Source of the DNA: Gnetum montanum
Taxonomy: Eukaryota > Streptophyta > Gnetopsida > Gnetales > Gnetaceae
DNA length: 64,000 nt
Reading direction: 5' to 3'
Assembly: GCA_015680685.1 (NCBI GenBank)
Contig: MNCI01035799.1
Location: 37,157 to 101,156, forward strand
Below the pieces are notes generated by a model. The model made no database searches, was not told the origin of the DNA, and saw only the letters and a list, made by a program, of their open reading frames with translations. This document shows positions 1 to 10,689 of this stretch, one piece after another. Numbering within the stretch: position 1 is the first letter of the stretch; each line of letters opens with the position of its first letter. A program made the translations under genes and the position numbers.

Positions 1-330
1 AATGCAAGGAGAACTTCCTCCTCAACCGCAGCAATGTCACGCTGCGAGAGCTATAAATATCCAACCTGCTGCTGGTTCTGACAACGATAAAAAGAGAAGA
101 CCTTACTTCAGAACCAAAATCCCAAACAAACTCTCGCAACAATAAGCAGTTGAGCCCATGTACACTCCTCCACCATCTAACACTTCGGAGCACCCTTTCG
201 TCCAAAATCAAAGCTTAACATATACAGTTATGTTAACGCATATCGTAATTGACTGGATCAAGGTAGGCCACCTTCCCAGGAAACTAACTAACCCTAGGAG
301 TCCCTTAATCTATTTGCAGATCGACATAGG

Positions 331-846
331 GCTCTTCTTGACTCAGGTTCCAGAGTCAAATTAATTTCACGAGAGATGTATCACACCTGGAACCTGCCCC
401 AACTTAAGAAGACTAACATTTAACTAGAGTTGGCAGACCAGTCCATCACCATTACCTTGGGATTGGTGGAGGACATCATTACCACTGTGTGTGGTTGGTC
501 TTACCCAGCTGATTTCTTGGTGATTGAAGTCAACAACAATGAAGGGGAATTCCCAATTATAATGGGAAGGACATGGCTAAGCACAGTAGATGCATGCCTT
601 AGGATCCACGATCTTTCCTTGGAAATCTATAAGATAAAAATTTGTGGAAAGATTAAGAAGAGAAAAGTTCCATGCATCACATACAGTGATTCATTGGGTG
701 ATGACATGGAGGAAATACCTCCATGCAATAGGTGTGCCCACGAAACTTTGAAACAAATATGCATGTATGTAGCAACCACACAACTAGTAATAGACACCTC
801 GTGGTTGACAACTACTAGAAGAAGCAGAAAAATATGCATGGAATGA
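331..846 (+). pseudogene. Gypsy retropepsin (aspartic protease) remnant
   Basis: Retropepsins cleave the retrotransposon polyprotein. The active-site motif LLDSGS is encoded at 334-351 and is followed in the same frame by the strand and flap region. A hydrophobic block, FPIIMGRTWLSTVDA, typical of the C-terminal half of plant Gypsy proteases, lies near 549-595. One in-frame stop (TAA, 421-423) separates the active site from the remaining open stretch to 846. Before 331 the frame is degraded, and no zinc knuckle is recognisable in 1-330. The RT that normally follows the protease is absent. Identification as retropepsin is firm; lineage (Athila-like) rests on the linked LTR. Confidence 0.75.
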
Positions 847-1109
847 ACTGAGGAAACCCATGCCAACAATGAAGGCATAGACACATTGGAATATGAGCAT
901 CGCCAACTTCCATCCCTCAATCTAAGATCATCAATTGGGAGAAGTTGGACACTTTTAGGAAATTCAAACAGGTGCTCATTCTTTCAGATCTCTCCCTTAC
1001 AACTCAGTCATGGGAGAGATCGCCACCTATGCTAAGCATATGGGACCCTCAGTTCTTTTTCGATTTTTGTTTTACATGTTTTTGTTTTACAACATTTTTT
1101 TCTTACACA

Positions 1110-1188
1110 TTTTTGTTTTACAAATTTCTTTAACTTTTCTAATTTTTGTTTTACAAATTTCTTTAACTTTTCTAGTTTTTGTTTTACA
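1110..1188 (+). repeat. 33-bp T-rich tandem repeat
   Basis: A unit beginning TTTTTGTTTTACAAATTTC repeats at 1110, 1143 and 1176 (period 33). It is truncated by an ambiguous base at 1189. A similar TTTTTGTTTT-rich stretch lies at 34740-34850 in Gyp1, so this appears to be a family feature downstream of the gag/protease region. Confidence 0.8.
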
Positions 1189-1189
1189 N

Positions 1190-2540
1190 TGTTGGTCATT
1201 CTCTTGGGTGCTTGGATGTTTTCTTCTTGAGTTTTCTTGTCGTTCCGATGATACCCAATTATCGAAAGCTGAGTCAATAAAAATAACAAGTCTTTGCATG
1301 GTGTGGTTCTCACGCATAAAAACACAAAACACAAAACAAAACAAAAAAAACACAAACACAAAGTGAGAATTCAAAGCACACCCCTTAGATGAATAAACTT
1401 GGGCTACAAGCACTGGTTATGGAACCAAAAGTGTTCCCTCTAACTAAGGCCCTTCTGGCTTCCCATTCTCTCCTTTGTTTCGTCAGAATGGTGGTGGCTC
1501 TTTGGAGATGCATTCTTGTTACCCAAGTGGATGGTTTAGCCAAATGCATTGATGCGAAGTCACTAGATGTGGTTGGTTTGAAGCCGGAGTTGGAATCGGA
1601 TTGCTAAGTCACATTAATCATGAAACACACAAGGGGCTGTACACCNGGAGTTGGAATCGGATTGCTAAGTCACATTAATCATGAAACACACAAGGGGCTA
1701 TACACCACCTTGTTCTTGGGATTCCATTCCATTTTCTTCTCTCCATCCTTCTCTACATTGTTCACCTCATTGCCGGTTGTATCATTAGTGTATATATTTT
1801 GGTTGATGCATTGTTTTCTTTTTGGTAAACGCTTGCGATTAAGACTTTAACTCTTGTTCCAAATGACATTCCCAAAGCCTACGAACTCTTTGAATGTGGG
1901 TTTGTCAAGGCATTCAGGGCATGAGCCTGCTTTGGGGAGGACCCACTGACATTCCTATTTGGAGCATTAGTTAAATTATTTCCATTAACATTTTGCAATT
2001 AATTTTATTTTGTTCATTTCCATCTTGACATACATTTTATCGATGCCATAGTTGTCCCTTTTTATCTATCTTTCTTACTCCTTTCCTTTCTCCATTCTAA
2101 CGCTACTGGAGGTTCGCGATTAGTCATGGGGGTACATACCACAACCTAGCCAATGGACCTACACCAAAGCAAGGTATTAATTACATGATGATTCATTTAC
2201 CCTTGCTAATATATGACTGTGTTGTGTGTGCAAATGGCAATCATACAACAACGGATTGGATCTGGAGCAAACACTTGGAATGGAGCAACGCTGAAGCAAC
2301 TATGCAAGGAGCAAGATCGATGGTGTGCTTATGGATGGAAAACAAAGCAAAATCTTGGCATTTGCAGTAGCAACACTTCTTTCTCTCTCTCTTTCTTAGC
2401 TACCAACTAAGGCTTGATGTCATTATAATAAGGTGTTCACCCTTCTTGTCATGAACACCATTTTTGTCAAGTCTTGTAATGATGATCCATTCACATGTCA
2501 TCCCATTAGTTCCATTTCCCTCAATAATTCCATACCTTCC
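1190..2540. other. Non-coding 3' region of GypA
   Basis: No recognisable protein is present; short ORFs here match nothing I know. The segment around 1890-1960 (TTTGAATGTGGGTTTG ... GGGGAGGACCCACT) resembles 35770-35830 in Gyp1 and so is element-derived. Confidence 0.5.
1586..1706. other. Assembly join: 60-bp duplicate around a single N
   Basis: Bases 1586-1645 and 1647-1706 are the same 60-bp sequence with one mismatch, separated by one N at 1646. This is the pattern of two contig ends with unmerged overlap, not a biological repeat. Confidence 0.8.
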
Positions 2541-2592
2541 CGATATTATTGTAAGGAACTCAAGGACGAGTTTTCATTCAATCATGGGGGTA
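2541..2592 (+). other. Pre-LTR conserved segment and polypurine tract of GypA
   Basis: An ACTCAAGGACGAG-type sequence is followed by ATGGGGGTA and then the LTR start TGATGAGATG. The same arrangement (ACTCGAGGACGAG ... GTGGGGGTA, then TGATAGGATG) precedes the 3' LTR of Gyp1. Second-strand priming site, by position. Confidence 0.6.
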
Positions 2593-3650
2593 TGATGAGA
2601 TGCAATATGCACAAGCCGCGATATCGCGTACGCGATATTGTGGCCATCGCAATATCGCATCCCATGCGATATCGCATCGTCCCCTATGATGTCACGTACA
2701 CGATATCACAATCTATCACCAAATCTATAAATAAGAGGTTACACTCCCCTTATTTCCCATCTTGGTCTAGAAGTAGGGAAACTCTGGCAGTTTGATCACT
2801 CCAAAGATAGATTATTTTCCATGTGCCCGCAGTAGGAGTCCTAGAGTGAACGGATCTTTATTTGAGCAACATTGTACCTGAACACAAGTTGTGTACGGCA
2901 ATAAAGACGAACTTGATTGGATAAACCTTGCAGTGCATGGAATAGGATTTTATTTAAATGTTATTTATTGCTTACCTAGAAAGCAGTATGAGTACGAATT
3001 CATTACGAGCATCTAAGGATGTGTACGGTTAGTTGAGGAATCAGCTGCTCATCGCATGCGGTATGAGTACGACTTGATTACAAGAATCTCGTGTGACTAC
3101 TTGGTAACCCAATGGCATATCCAGGATCTATGCTTGGTAATCTCAATGGTAGTTGTGCACGGCAGATGTGTACGATTAGTCAAGGAATCGGTTGTTCATC
3201 GCACGTAGGCTAGATAGAGTCTCTCAACCCTTTCCTCCTAGTTAGGTGCCTCAGTACAACCACTTCGAGCACGTGCGTTATGCATGGTGATCCCAGCAAC
3301 GATTAGCTTTTTGTAGCCACGGTTGCATCGGTTCAGGGTGTGTACGGTAAGTGGGAACAGATGTTGACGCTAGTTAATTTAGACTTAGTCATTAGCTAGA
3401 GTTAGTTAGTTTCTCAACCCTTCACCTTGATAGCATAGGAGAAAAACCAGAAAAGACCATAAAAATCATATACCTCAAACTTACTTAACCATACACCGTG
3501 ACAACCACAAGTAAGTTTGGGAAGACAACGAATGATTAACCCCAAGTGTTCCATGGGGTGTGTAGGCATTTAGTCTGTGGAGTTCGACCGGATCGTGTGT
3601 GCTATGCTCATTTCGTATGGTTGAGTGTAGGGGTACCTTGCTACTCATCA
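2593..3650 (+). repeat. 3' LTR of GypA (mosaic LTR)
   Basis: It starts TGATGAGATG and ends CTACTCATCA, as in the other three LTRs of this group. It carries a cluster of ATATCG palindromes (2617-2690), a TATA box (2726-2733) and AATAAA (2900-2905), with TATA to AATAAA spacing close to that of the other copies. At 1058 bp it is about 200-250 bp longer than the others: 2593-3240 resembles the Gyp1 LTRs, whereas 3250-3650 resembles the Gyp3 LTR, and a segment near 2990-3060 is partly repeated near 3060-3205. Confidence 0.8.
2617..2733 (+). promoter_or_regulatory. U3 palindrome cluster and TATA box of the GypA LTR
   Basis: Perfect palindromes CGCGATATCGCG (2617-2628), CGCGTACGCG (2625-2634) and ATGCGATATCGCAT (2664-2677) sit 50-110 bp upstream of TATAAATA (2726-2733). 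The arrangement recurs in the Gyp1 and Gyp3 LTRs. Confidence 0.65.
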
Positions 3651-3672
3651 CCAAGCAATAAAGGATCTAAAA

Positions 3673-4330
3673 TGGTGCAAAGCTATAACAATAGAAATCA
3701 AAGCATTGGAAGGCAAAAAATCTTGGACACTTACCACCCTACCACCACACAAGAAGACCATTGGTTGTAAATGGAGTTATAAAATTAAATATAATCTAGA
3801 TGGGTCTATGGAACATTACAAAGCTCATTTTGTAGCCAAAGGATATAATCAAAAGGCAAGGTCAAATTACACTAAAACATTTGCTCCTATTGCAAAGCTT
3901 GTTACAATGAGATGTCTCTTAGTCATTACAACCATTAAGAGTTTGCACCTTCACCAGTTTGACATTAGCAATGCTTTTCTACATGGCAACATTGACAAGG
4001 AGTTTACATTGATATTCCTTTAGGTTTCACAAGAAAGGGGGAGACTCAAGTTTATCGGCTTAATAGATTCTTATACAACCTTAAGTAGACTTCTCAACAA
4101 TGGTTTTTAAAGTTCTTTGATGCACTTATCAAAGTTGGGTACATCCAATCTAAGGCTGATTACTCCTTATTCACTCACTACTTTGGTCAATCTTTCATAG
4201 TAGTTTTAGTTATGTGGATGACATTATTCTTACAGAGAATGATTTTGGCTCCATCTCCAATCTCAAAATTTTTCTTCAAAACCAATTCAAAATTAGATAT
4301 CTTGGCCCACTCAATTTCTTCAAACTTCCA
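3673..4330 (+). pseudogene. Ty1/Copia reverse transcriptase (RVT_2) relic
   Basis: The translation from 3673 follows the Copia RT domain: a block with ALEGKKSW, then KTIGCKWSYKIK, AHFVAKGYNQ, a FAPIAKL segment near 3880, and FDISNAFLHGNI near 3960. The reading then shifts frame after about 4020. YVDDI-type coding appears near 4211-4225 in another frame, and IRYLGPLNFF near 4293-4325 is the block after the active site. At least two frameshifts and several stops are present. There is no LTR, gag or integrase around it, so this is an isolated fragment lying directly after the GypA LTR. Confidence 0.8.
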
Positions 4331-4335
4331 TTTGT

Positions 4336-6270
4336 GTTGTTTTGATTTCATTTTTTCTCAATCCAATAGAGTAGGAAATTTAATTTCATTTTTATTTTTA
4401 AATTTTTTTCCATCAATTTTAAATTCTACAATGTCTTTGCTTTTAAGTGCTGATACAATGTGTTTGTTTTTTATTTGGTTTGCTTGCTTTTGGCTTTTTT
4501 TCTTTTTTTTCTTTTTTCTTTTTCTTTTTGGCAGCTTTAGTATGTATAGTTTTCTTGGTGCGTGGCAGGCAATGACCATAGAATCAGGCAGCAGGCAAAG
4601 AACTGGACTGAATTACCTTTAACCAAAGTGGATGTGATGAGCTCTATGTGGGGGCGTGGATCATGCACATGGTTATGGGATGAGCTAATGGCCATCCGAT
4701 GTCACCTCAGGGACGGGTATTCCCTGTTCCTGAATGAATTTTGTACATTGATATAAGTATGTTTTTATAACTCATTGAATGCTGTTTACATTATATTATT
4801 CATTATTTTTACATGATTAAGCTGAATTATTAGATATAACAGCACAAAGATTGCAAGTATTGTAATTAAAACTTAGAAGTAAGGATGTCACAAATTGACT
4901 GCTAGACTGATAGCACTTGGCTTTTTTCAAAGATTCTGCCCTAGTTCGGTTCCTTTCAGACGCCCTAATAATTTTGCTAGAGGTACAGTTCACATGTTTA
5001 AAGCAGACGTGCTGGAGTCGGGCTTTCTTTAAAAATATGGGCTGTATTTCTGAACAATATCTTCAAGAAATATTTGTTTAAATTTAAAGAAATGTTTGAT
5101 GTATAGTTACAGACAAAAGAATATCAGTTGCAGATATGGAGGAAGTGTGTGTCAATTAGCTAAAAGGCCTTGACACTTCATATGCTTGTCAGTGCAAAGA
5201 AATACACAAAGCAAAACAGGAAAGACTTTGGATGCTACCTGATATCATAACTCAGTACAACAGAAGCCAAGTATTTTAACTTCTGGATATTTCTAGTGGA
5301 TTATATTATAGTATTGTACAAAAACATCACTTCGCTGTGATCATCCACAGTAATGCTTCTTCTTGACATCTGGAATACGGTCATCTGCTCATCACAAACA
5401 ATGCCGTACCCGCATCACCAGGGAAATAGATAAGGTTGGCAGATGGCCACGTTATACTCCATGTTACCTCTGCAAATTCAATACCGGAAGCAAAATTATT
5501 GTAGTCTTTATCCCGTATCCTTTTCGGGCTTTTTGGCACATGCATAAAAGCTAATTCTATCAACAATGCGTTCATGGTGACAACGAGGTTTAAATAATGC
5601 AAATGATTCCTGCGACAGTACAGGGCGAAAACACGGGCCATTATTGCAAAAATGATGAGATGGGTTGGGCAGTTGCTAGCTTGGTTCACAAGGACAGACA
5701 AGAATTTCCCATCAATGGCGGTTGCAGACGAACATTTAAAAAAGAACACAGAAGAAAACCCACCTTTAACAAGGAGGGCAAATCCAAGGCAATGGAAAAT
5801 GATAAGAAATAATATGTTATGAAAGTGATTGAAGGAGTTATAGATAGCAACGAATACAATAAGATGATTAGCCGAAAATAAGGTGAGTAGTAACAGGAAG
5901 TAAGCCTCGCTGATTCGAGGACGCATCAACCTATTCACAATTATTGATGATAGCAACCCCAAAATTTTTGTATCGTTAGTTCTTGCTGGGCCGCAAATTG
6001 TTTAAGCATGCCTATGATACTACTCCAGATTGTTTCATCTAATGTTTGTTTGTCTCCGTATTGTTAACTGTGCATTATGCTTCTTTTCCTTGTGATCTCA
6101 CGTCTCCGTCAAAGCACACGGTAGAGCCGAAACAATGAAAGAGATTGAGTGTTGCTCCACCCAAAACCCTAGAACTAAAATTATCAGGGCTTTGTATCCA
6201 TCCTCCACGTGTGTTCCTTAATGCTTACCGGGGTAGAGCACAAGAAATAGGATTTGGACATTTCGAGAAA
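4336..6270. other. Unassigned region, less TE-like than its surroundings
   Basis: No transposon domain is seen. It starts with a long pyrimidine tract ending in TTTTTGGCAG (about 4485-4535), which could pass as a splice acceptor, followed by a short open stretch to 4756 of unknown identity. Base composition from 4560 to 6200 is less AT-biased than the DNA to its right. It contains the 193-codon minus-strand ORF described separately. I cannot assign a gene. Confidence 0.3.
5381..5962 (-). CDS. Unrecognised 193-codon ORF
   Basis: This is the longest uninterrupted ORF in the window. The predicted protein has a hydrophobic N-terminal half (clusters such as YFLLLLTLFSANHLIVFVAI and ILFLIIFHCLGFALL) and a more polar C-terminal third. 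I do not recognise it. The hydrophobic clusters could be membrane segments, but low-complexity translation of AT-rich antisense DNA often looks like this. No splice structure, start context or homologue supports it. It lies in the part of the window with least transposon signal, the only reason to keep it on the list. Chance ORF remains the likeliest reading. Confidence 0.18.
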   Translation of the reverse strand: MGLLSSIIVNRLMRPRISEAYFLLLLTLFSANHLIVFVAIYNSFNHFHNILFLIIFHCLGFALLVKGGFSSVFFFKCSSATAIDGKFLSVLVNQASNCPTHLIIFAIMARVFALYCRRNHLHYLNLVVTMNALLIELAFMHVPKSPKRIRDKDYNNFASGIEFAEVTWSITWPSANLIYFPGDAGTALFVMSR

Positions 6271-6282
6271 GGCAATATGGGA

Positions 6283-6385
6283 AGTTAAGGATAGTGATAT
6301 GAGTCTTGGCTTATAACCCAAGGTCATAGGTTTGATTCTACTAGGTAGCAATGAGTTATAAACTTCTATAAATCTTAGGATGTAT
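6283..6385 (+). repeat. tRNA-like SINE-type repeat, copy 1
   Basis: The segment with GGTTTGATTCTA (B-box-like, 6329-6340) aligns with the reverse complement of 21087-21196 and of 20785-20895, including the downstream GAGTTATAAA-type tail. Its A-box-like part is poorly preserved. Confidence 0.45.
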
Positions 6386-8029
6386 TTATGTTTTACTTAT
6401 TTTGGATTCCAACACGGCATTCATGGATATTTATAGTCAACCTTTCCATTATAGTATGTGAAAGATGTTCTAGTATTTAACAAGATATCATTTTTCAATA
6501 TAGGTTGTATTTAACATTACATGGAATACTCTTTATTTATATGAGGCCTTGGTTGATAAGTAATTAATAGGAATGTCAAAGTAGAATTTATTTCATAATT
6601 ATAAAGTGTTTATTTTATACTAAACCTTTTTAGACTTAAATGAAAAGACGTAATAATATAATATTCTTCATTTGATATGAAATACATTTTGCAATCATGC
6701 TCTATCTTAAAACTATAATAGAAAATAAGAGAAATGTCACCAGAATGGAGTTATTAGTATGCCAAGAATATTTGGTAAGCAATTTGCTAAATCAAGATAT
6801 TAATGATTAAGAGATTTAGAAACTTCTATATTAAATGGAAAATAATTTTTTTTTGGCTCAATCATAGAATACATATCTTATTGCTTCACTATGTACACCA
6901 AAATAAGATTATCAAAGAATATCACATCTTAAGTTTATGAAAATATTCTAAAAACTTAAGCATTCTAGATTCATAGTTATGAAAGTTGTAATAAAGAGTT
7001 TTTCCATTAGTGATATGTAACTCAATTTTTTACTTCCTTATCCTATTAAGCAAGCCATTAGCACTTGAGGTCATACTTAAAGCATCATTGTATTTCTTTA
7101 TAATTCTTCTAATCTATGATACTGATTATAGGACTTGCAATGTACTTATCGTTAAATTATTTGGGTTCCAAACTCCTTCTTCAACTTGCATGTACTATAG
7201 ATTTTTTCTCATATATTAAATTACCACCACTTATTCATTGCAAAACATTGATGATGATGTAATTCTTCAAGTATTTCTCAATCATTTTAATTTTTTTTCT
7301 AATGGAATGTTTTGATGAAATATCTTGTCATATTTTAAAAAATGTTATTCGAATAATTATTATAGATAAAAATAAAAATATATACTAGCTGCTTCTTCAC
7401 TATAGATGAATTAAGATTAACCTAATTATTTTTGCCAATAATAAATCCCCTAATATTGATGATTTCGTTAGATTTTATAAGAGGCATTTTTTTTCTAAGG
7501 AACCAAATTTTTATCACAATTTGATAGAAAGATGAAAACAAACTCCTTAGGTTTGTTCTCAGATACTAGTTAATTAAATTAAGACAGGCTAATGTTAAAA
7601 GGTGGCCAAAGGCCTACTATTCCTCATTAAAGACCCATAATTGAAAAGTAGTAAAGAACCTTTATATTAATAGCTAATACTATCATCAATTGAACCATAG
7701 TCATCTCCTTCTATCAAAATGTATTAGAATGATTAACATTCACTTAGATATTATTAAGGTTTAGGTTACCCCTTGCTCCTATTCTTTTCATGCTATTTTG
7801 TTAGTTAACCTATAAAGTGTTTGGGGATCCTAAACTACCTGAAACTTTTTGACCCATTTGGGACCCTTTATGTAAATATAATGCTTCAACATTCATTATT
7901 TCTTTAATATATTTTTCATTATTAGCATTCCCGCAAAAAAAGTTAATATTTTCATATCCCTATTCCTAACTAGTGTCAATTTATAACAAATGTTATAATT
8001 ATGATAAAAAGACCCTTAATGAAAGGATA
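6386..8029. other. AT-rich DNA without recognisable features
   Basis: No domain, LTR structure or tandem repeat was found by reading. Short ORFs here are consistent with chance. Confidence 0.4.
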
Positions 8030-8343
8030 CACTGTAATTATAGGCATGTTTGATCTCTTGAGAAAACCCTTAGAGGTTTCAATTTAAGGTATTTATACTA
8101 GTAGCTTAGAGGTTAAGCTAGCATAGAGTTACAAAACTAGTAATGGCAAGTAATGAAAGTTAGATGAAGCAAGACAAGAAGGGACCTCGAAACTCATTCT
8201 AGTCAAGTCTAGGATTAACCATGATGGAAACGCTAAATTATCTTTAAGGGATAGAGACCAAAGGAAGATACTTATTCTATTTCAATTCTCATATTAGTAA
8301 GTTCACCTGGTACTTTTCTTTTAAATTTTCCTTATGCAATTTA
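8030..8343 (-). repeat. Chromovirus-type LTR fragment, left part (split by CopX)
   Basis: This aligns with 16640-16930 (shared blocks such as GGTATTTA, TAGCATAGAGTT, AAGCAAGACA and ACCATGATGGAAA) and with the reverse complement of 55110-55450. The remainder of this copy continues at 15071-15115, on the other side of the CopX insertion. Confidence 0.65.
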
Positions 8344-9529
8344 TGAGGATTGTTGAACTAAAAGGAGGGGATATAAAAAATTCATTAAGACAAAGAACAT
8401 ACCAAATTTAATGTGGTTCCCCAACTTGGGTAGTCCACACTTGAAGGGTAGCTCACAAGCACACCTCCAAACATTGTTGCTCTCAAATGTGGTTTGAAGG
8501 GTACCACACCCTATACATGCCCTAAGCTCCACTTTGAAGTGATTAGATGCTATGAACCCACTCAACCCCGCAAGGTCCCAACAAGCTTAAAATGTGATTT
8601 CCAAGATCCCACAACCTTTACAACTTGAGCTCTACTCCAGAGTGTTGTGGCACTACACCACGACTCAATCCCGTAAGATCCCTACAAGCTTAAAGATGAT
8701 GCCTTCTCATAAGAAGCACATCCATCCTATACGACAATAAGAGAATACAAAATTACAAAGTAGGAATGCAACTAAACTTGCTAATCCTTATAACATGAGG
8801 TATAGTTCACTTTAAAAAAATTACAATAGACAAAAGATATTACAATGAGGAACAATATCATACTAATGATGAATATAATGATTGCTTCATATCATACTTG
8901 AAAGTAGAATAATGCTTGCACATTTTCCAAGAGAATGAAGTCATATTATAGCTAATATTTTTCCAAAATCACCTCAAAATTCATGCAACAACTATCTAAT
9001 GATCATTGGAGATGTCTTCTTCAGGACTGAGACATCTTTCTACATCAAACCTTCATTTTTGAAGACATATTCTTCTCATGAAAGACATCTTTCTCTCCAA
9101 AAATATGTCTACTACATTTTAGAGACATCTTTGTCTGTTTAGTCCTCAACTCAACCAAGACATCTTTATCATTAGGGTGACGTCTCTCTTTGGTAGTAGA
9201 TGTCTACTATTTCTTGAAGACATCTTTCTAAATCTCCTTCTTCTTGACCAATATGTCTACTATTTCTTGGAGACAACTTTCTTTACTTTGAAATCCTTGC
9301 TCCTTGCCCTTGTTCATCAGGGTTGCATTTTGAAGTCTTCATTACTTGTCCATGCTCCTTGAACTCCCACATACATTCCTGAGACTTTAATGATGTCTTT
9401 CTTATTAGAGCTCTCCTCTTGTCTCAAAATCCATGTCCAAGTCCTTTCCCTACAAACATAAAAACAACAACCACACAAACATTCTTATTCTTCATTTTTT
9501 AAATATTTTGACATACCAAAAAGTCAACA
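8344..9529 (-). repeat. 3' LTR of CopX
   Basis: On the plus strand it begins TGAGGATTGTTGAACT and ends AAAAAGTCAACA (TG...CA). It matches the other Copia LTR copies at 13882, 25459 and 29163. Its 9020-9290 portion is packed with about ten AGACATCTTT-like motifs. Confidence 0.85.
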
Positions 9530-9546
9530 ATCTCCCCCTTTTTGGT
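9530..9546 (-). other. Polypurine tract of CopX
   Basis: The minus strand reads CCAAAAAGGGGGAGAT directly before the LTR start, the usual Copia polypurine tract. CopY has the same signal at 26681-26696. Confidence 0.85.
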
Positions 9547-10680
9547 GATGTTCAAAACTTAAGAAAATGGGTTAGTAGACATGCAAGTATCCAAAATCTA
9601 TACTCTCCCCCTTTTTGAATAGCATCAAAAAAAAAGCACAGAAAATTAGCACTAAAAACCAAGAAATATATTAAGACATATAGATTCCTATGGTAGCCAG
9701 GGACTAGGATAAAGTGTTGAGGTTCAAGGTAGTTTGATAGCATGTAAAAAAGATGAAATGATAAAAGTGCAAAAGTAAAGATCAAAAGTACACCACATAG
9801 AGATAACAAAGAAAAACACCATCTATCTATAACCCATCCACACATTGTCATATACCTTACTATACACATAAATCCACAACTATCATAACAACCATTTGTC
9901 GAGCACACATCAATCACATATGTGTAAAGTCTCAAAAATCACATATGTAAGAAAAAAAAAATTCTCCTTCTTTTTGGACATCAAATAAAAAGGAGAGAAA
10001 AAAAATCACCTGAGGTCTCTAATCACTAACCTTAGTCACATCCTCAAATTCTAATCACCCACTACTTTGGATGGATGATAAGTCTTCTACTCATCATCAT
10101 CACTACTAGTGCTATGTTAGCTCGATTGTTGTCATCCTCATCATAGGACTCAATCTGCTAAACTAGAGCTCACAGGGGATGAAGCTTCACTCGAAATCAA
10201 GATGAAGCTAGAGGATCTAGCTAAACTAGAGGCTACTGAGCTAGTACCTATTGGGATTTTGTCCCAAAGATACTCTCCATAGCTTGCAACTCAAATGAGT
10301 TAGGAGAATCGGCTGCTGGAGGAACTAAATGGAAAAGTAGTATAGGACCATGATGCGCAAGCTGCTGGATGGAAGCATGATGCTCCCCCTAGAAATAAGT
10401 GGGTGGTGCCTCAAGCTCTAAATTAGACTCCATCCTTGATTCATAACCATGTGAAGGATCTGCTGTTGCAGAAGACCTTAGGGTAATAGGAACATCCTCC
10501 TCACTATCAAAAATAGGAGGAATAGTAGCCACCTCAAACACCTACCCATTGGAAGGAGAAGGAATGCCAACTACATCCAAACTCTCATACAAGTAAGAGA
10601 GGTTTCTCCCAAGCATCCCAATGGCTCATGCAAAAGTATAGAGAAACTTCTTTAGTAAGGAACTGATCTAGGCATTGGTT
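9547..10680 (-). other. Downstream part of CopX internal region
   Basis: No enzymatic domain was found. Around 10090-10170 the minus strand encodes an acidic run (ESYDEDDNN), compatible with a disordered tail of the second ORF. Confidence 0.35.
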
Positions 10681-10689
10681 GATTTTGAT

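Larger units (their letters stand above)
1..3650 (+). mobile_element. GypA: 3' portion of an Athila-like Ty3/Gypsy retrotransposon
   Basis: The window opens inside a Gypsy element. Visible in order are a retropepsin remnant (331-650), a T-rich stretch with 33-bp repeats, a non-coding 3' region, a purine-rich tract and a 3' LTR (2593-3650). The pre-LTR segment (a stretch ending in a CTCAAGGACGAG-like sequence, then a G-run) matches the same position in Gyp1 (39541-39582), and the segment near 1890-1960 matches 35770-35830 of Gyp1, so the two are related. No reverse transcriptase or integrase is found between protease and LTR, so there is a large internal deletion. The 5' end lies outside the window. 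Confidence 0.8.

Noticed and set aside
1010-1413. Overlapping 108-118 codon ORFs on both strands
   Set aside because: They are translations of the T-rich 33-bp repeat and its complement, include the ambiguous base, and match nothing.
4358-4622. 136-codon plus-strand and 73-codon minus-strand ORFs
   Set aside because: Phe/Leu and Lys runs come from the polypyrimidine tract; no domain.
9552-9935. 127-codon minus-strand ORF next to the CopX polypurine tract
   Set aside because: Starts inside the 3' untranslated region of CopX, Cys/Leu/Phe-rich without motifs; composition artefact.
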